From Spirochaetaceae bacterium (lineage in GTDB: Bacteria > Spirochaetota > Leptospiria > Leptospirales > Leptonemataceae): 64,000 nucleotides of DNA. A model generated the notes under the pieces. The model did not search any database. It saw only the letters and a program-made list of their open reading frames with translations, and was not told the DNA's origin. Shown piece after piece: positions 63,296-64,000 of this stretch. The stretch is from the NCBI GenBank assembly GCA_002729885.1, contig PBUB01000002.1:361707-425706 (forward strand), read 5' to 3'. Numbering within the stretch: position 1 is the stretch's first letter; each line of letters begins with the position of its first letter. Made by a program: the position numbers and the translations under genes.

Positions 63296-63877
63296 TCAGG
63301 CTGTTTCTTTAGCGCTCAACAATCGGCTCCGCACAACCTGCAGATGGAACACTGTATGCTTCAGAACAAAGTGAGCAAAGAGCCTTAAATTCATGCCGCC
63401 AAACGGCCCCTTTCTCTCATCCATTTCTTGCTCGGTTCTCTTCTGCACAGCAGCCTTCAGTCGATCTATTCCCGAATTCAGCCGCTTGATGAGAGCTTCT
63501 CTTTTCTTCTCCGAGCCAGGTCGGCCAGCCTTGTAGGTGCCATAATCATATCTAGGAGGTCGATTCGTGGGCCGCACTGCCTCAATGCCTGGCATGGAGC
63601 GCTTCACCTTTCCCTGGATCTTCAGAACGAATGCCGGTGCTCCCAGAAGTCGGGAAAACAGAAACAGGCTGTTGGTCACATGCTTAACGTTCTTGGCCGG
63701 GCTCCAGCCTTCCGGATATCCGCTGACTTCAAGATACTCCAGCGGGATCTCACGAACAAAAGCTTCCAGTTCCTTTTGAATGGATTCGCATTGTTCCAGA
63801 AATTCAGGGATAGATTCAGTGGTATGCACTTCAGGTAGGGGGCGCACAACGAGACAATTCAGACAATCACCGGGCAT
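63296..63877 (-). CDS. DinB-superfamily protein
   Basis: This 193-residue protein is helical. GWSPAKNVKHVTNSLFLFS carries the first histidine of the DinB metal site and LFAHFVLKHTVFHLQVVR the later histidines. The four-helix DinB superfamily includes damage-induced proteins and thiol transferases; the reaction here is unknown. No signal peptide is present. The end of the sequence is closed by a clear terminator. Its 5' side faces the palindromic repeat starting at 63895. Confidence 0.72.
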   Translation of the reverse strand: MPGDCLNCLVVRPLPEVHTTESIPEFLEQCESIQKELEAFVREIPLEYLEVSGYPEGWSPAKNVKHVTNSLFLFSRLLGAPAFVLKIQGKVKRSMPGIEAVRPTNRPPRYDYGTYKAGRPGSEKKREALIKRLNSGIDRLKAAVQKRTEQEMDERKGPFGGMNLRLFAHFVLKHTVFHLQVVRSRLLSAKETA

Positions 63878-63894
63878 GGGAAGTCTTTTTTAGA

Positions 63895-64000
63895 GTTGGT
63901 CGCTCGGGATTCCTCGTGAATCCCTCACTCCCGAGGAATGTGCGGCCCTTCGGGCCTTGCAAACATCGTGTTTGCGCGTTTCTCGAAACGCGGTTGGTCG
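63895..64000. repeat. Palindrome-dense intergenic repeat, 98 bp period (cut by right edge)
   Basis: GTTGGTCG occurs at 63895-63902 and again at 63993-64000, exactly 98 bases apart, and the window ends in the second copy. Between them are closely packed inverted repeats: GGGATTC/GAATCCC (63906-63924), ATTCCTCG/CGAGGAAT (63909-63939), GGCCC/GGGCC (63944-63956), GCAAACA/TGTTTGC (63959-63975) and CGCGTTTC/GAAACGCG (63975-63992). This looks like one unit of a repeated intergenic element; only one full unit is visible. Confidence 0.6.

Overview
This 64 kb window has roughly balanced base composition. It looks like a chromosome segment of a Gram-negative spirochaete, most likely of the order Leptospirales (a Leptonema/Turneriella/Leptospira relative). 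That assignment is an inference. It rests on the many predicted lipoproteins with loose, spirochaete-style lipoboxes, the rplU-prp-rpmA-obgE-proB / proA-nadD gene neighbourhood, the density of PAS/GGDEF/EAL and hybrid-kinase signalling proteins, and the rarity of strong Shine-Dalgarno sites, with several TTG starts. I saw no rRNA, convincing tRNA, transposase, phage gene or CRISPR array.

Layout. 1-6.0 kb: a class III nucleotidyl cyclase cut by the left edge, an exported protein, a FliG-like mini-protein, a DUF4349 lipoprotein, an alpha/beta hydrolase, and a coupled pair (5'-3' exonuclease, TfoX-N protein) that both end in histone-H1-like Lys/Ala/Ser tails. 6.0-12.7 kb: hpt and a RapA-like SNF2 ATPase on the minus strand, then a TPR lipoprotein, a SRAP (YedK-type) protein and a GT9 glycosyltransferase. 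12.9-14.4 kb: three small heat-shock proteins in one operon behind a consensus-perfect sigma-54 promoter. 14.5-20.4 kb: a zinc/manganese ABC transporter whose permease gene is separated from the binding-protein and ATPase genes by three opposite-strand genes (lipoprotein, GH13 alpha-glucosidase, msrB). 20.4-24.8 kb: a PAS4-GGDEF-EAL protein and an RlmD-type rRNA methyltransferase. 24.8-32 kb: a Pro/Glu-rich membrane-anchored protein, a GltS-like transporter, a UbiE-like methyltransferase, two more DUF4349 proteins and small lipoproteins. 32.3-38.1 kb: a hybrid histidine kinase, a YidB-like protein, an MBL-fold hydrolase and small secreted proteins.

38.1-53.3 kb: a structured leader, then rplU-prp-rpmA-obgE-proB and larC. 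Next come an ACT-domain protein, a 1519-residue aromatic-rich repeat protein of unknown family, a REC-REC-GGDEF protein, MarC and DUF4234 proteins, then proA and nadD. proB and proA are thus separated by about 9.6 kb of apparently unrelated genes. 53.4-57.2 kb: a tightly overlapping minus-strand operon with two alpha/beta hydrolases, a coiled-coil protein and a YhhQ-type transporter. 57.4-63.2 kb: a complete SUF Fe-S assembly operon (sufB-C-D-Rieske-sufS-sufU), then a DinB-superfamily protein. The right edge begins a palindrome-dense repeat with a 98 bp period.

The items I rate most worth following up are the giant aromatic repeat protein (44051-48610), the sigma-54-driven small heat-shock operon, the switch-like leader of rplU, the presence of the Prp protease although L27 lacks an N-terminal extension, and the repeat at the right edge.
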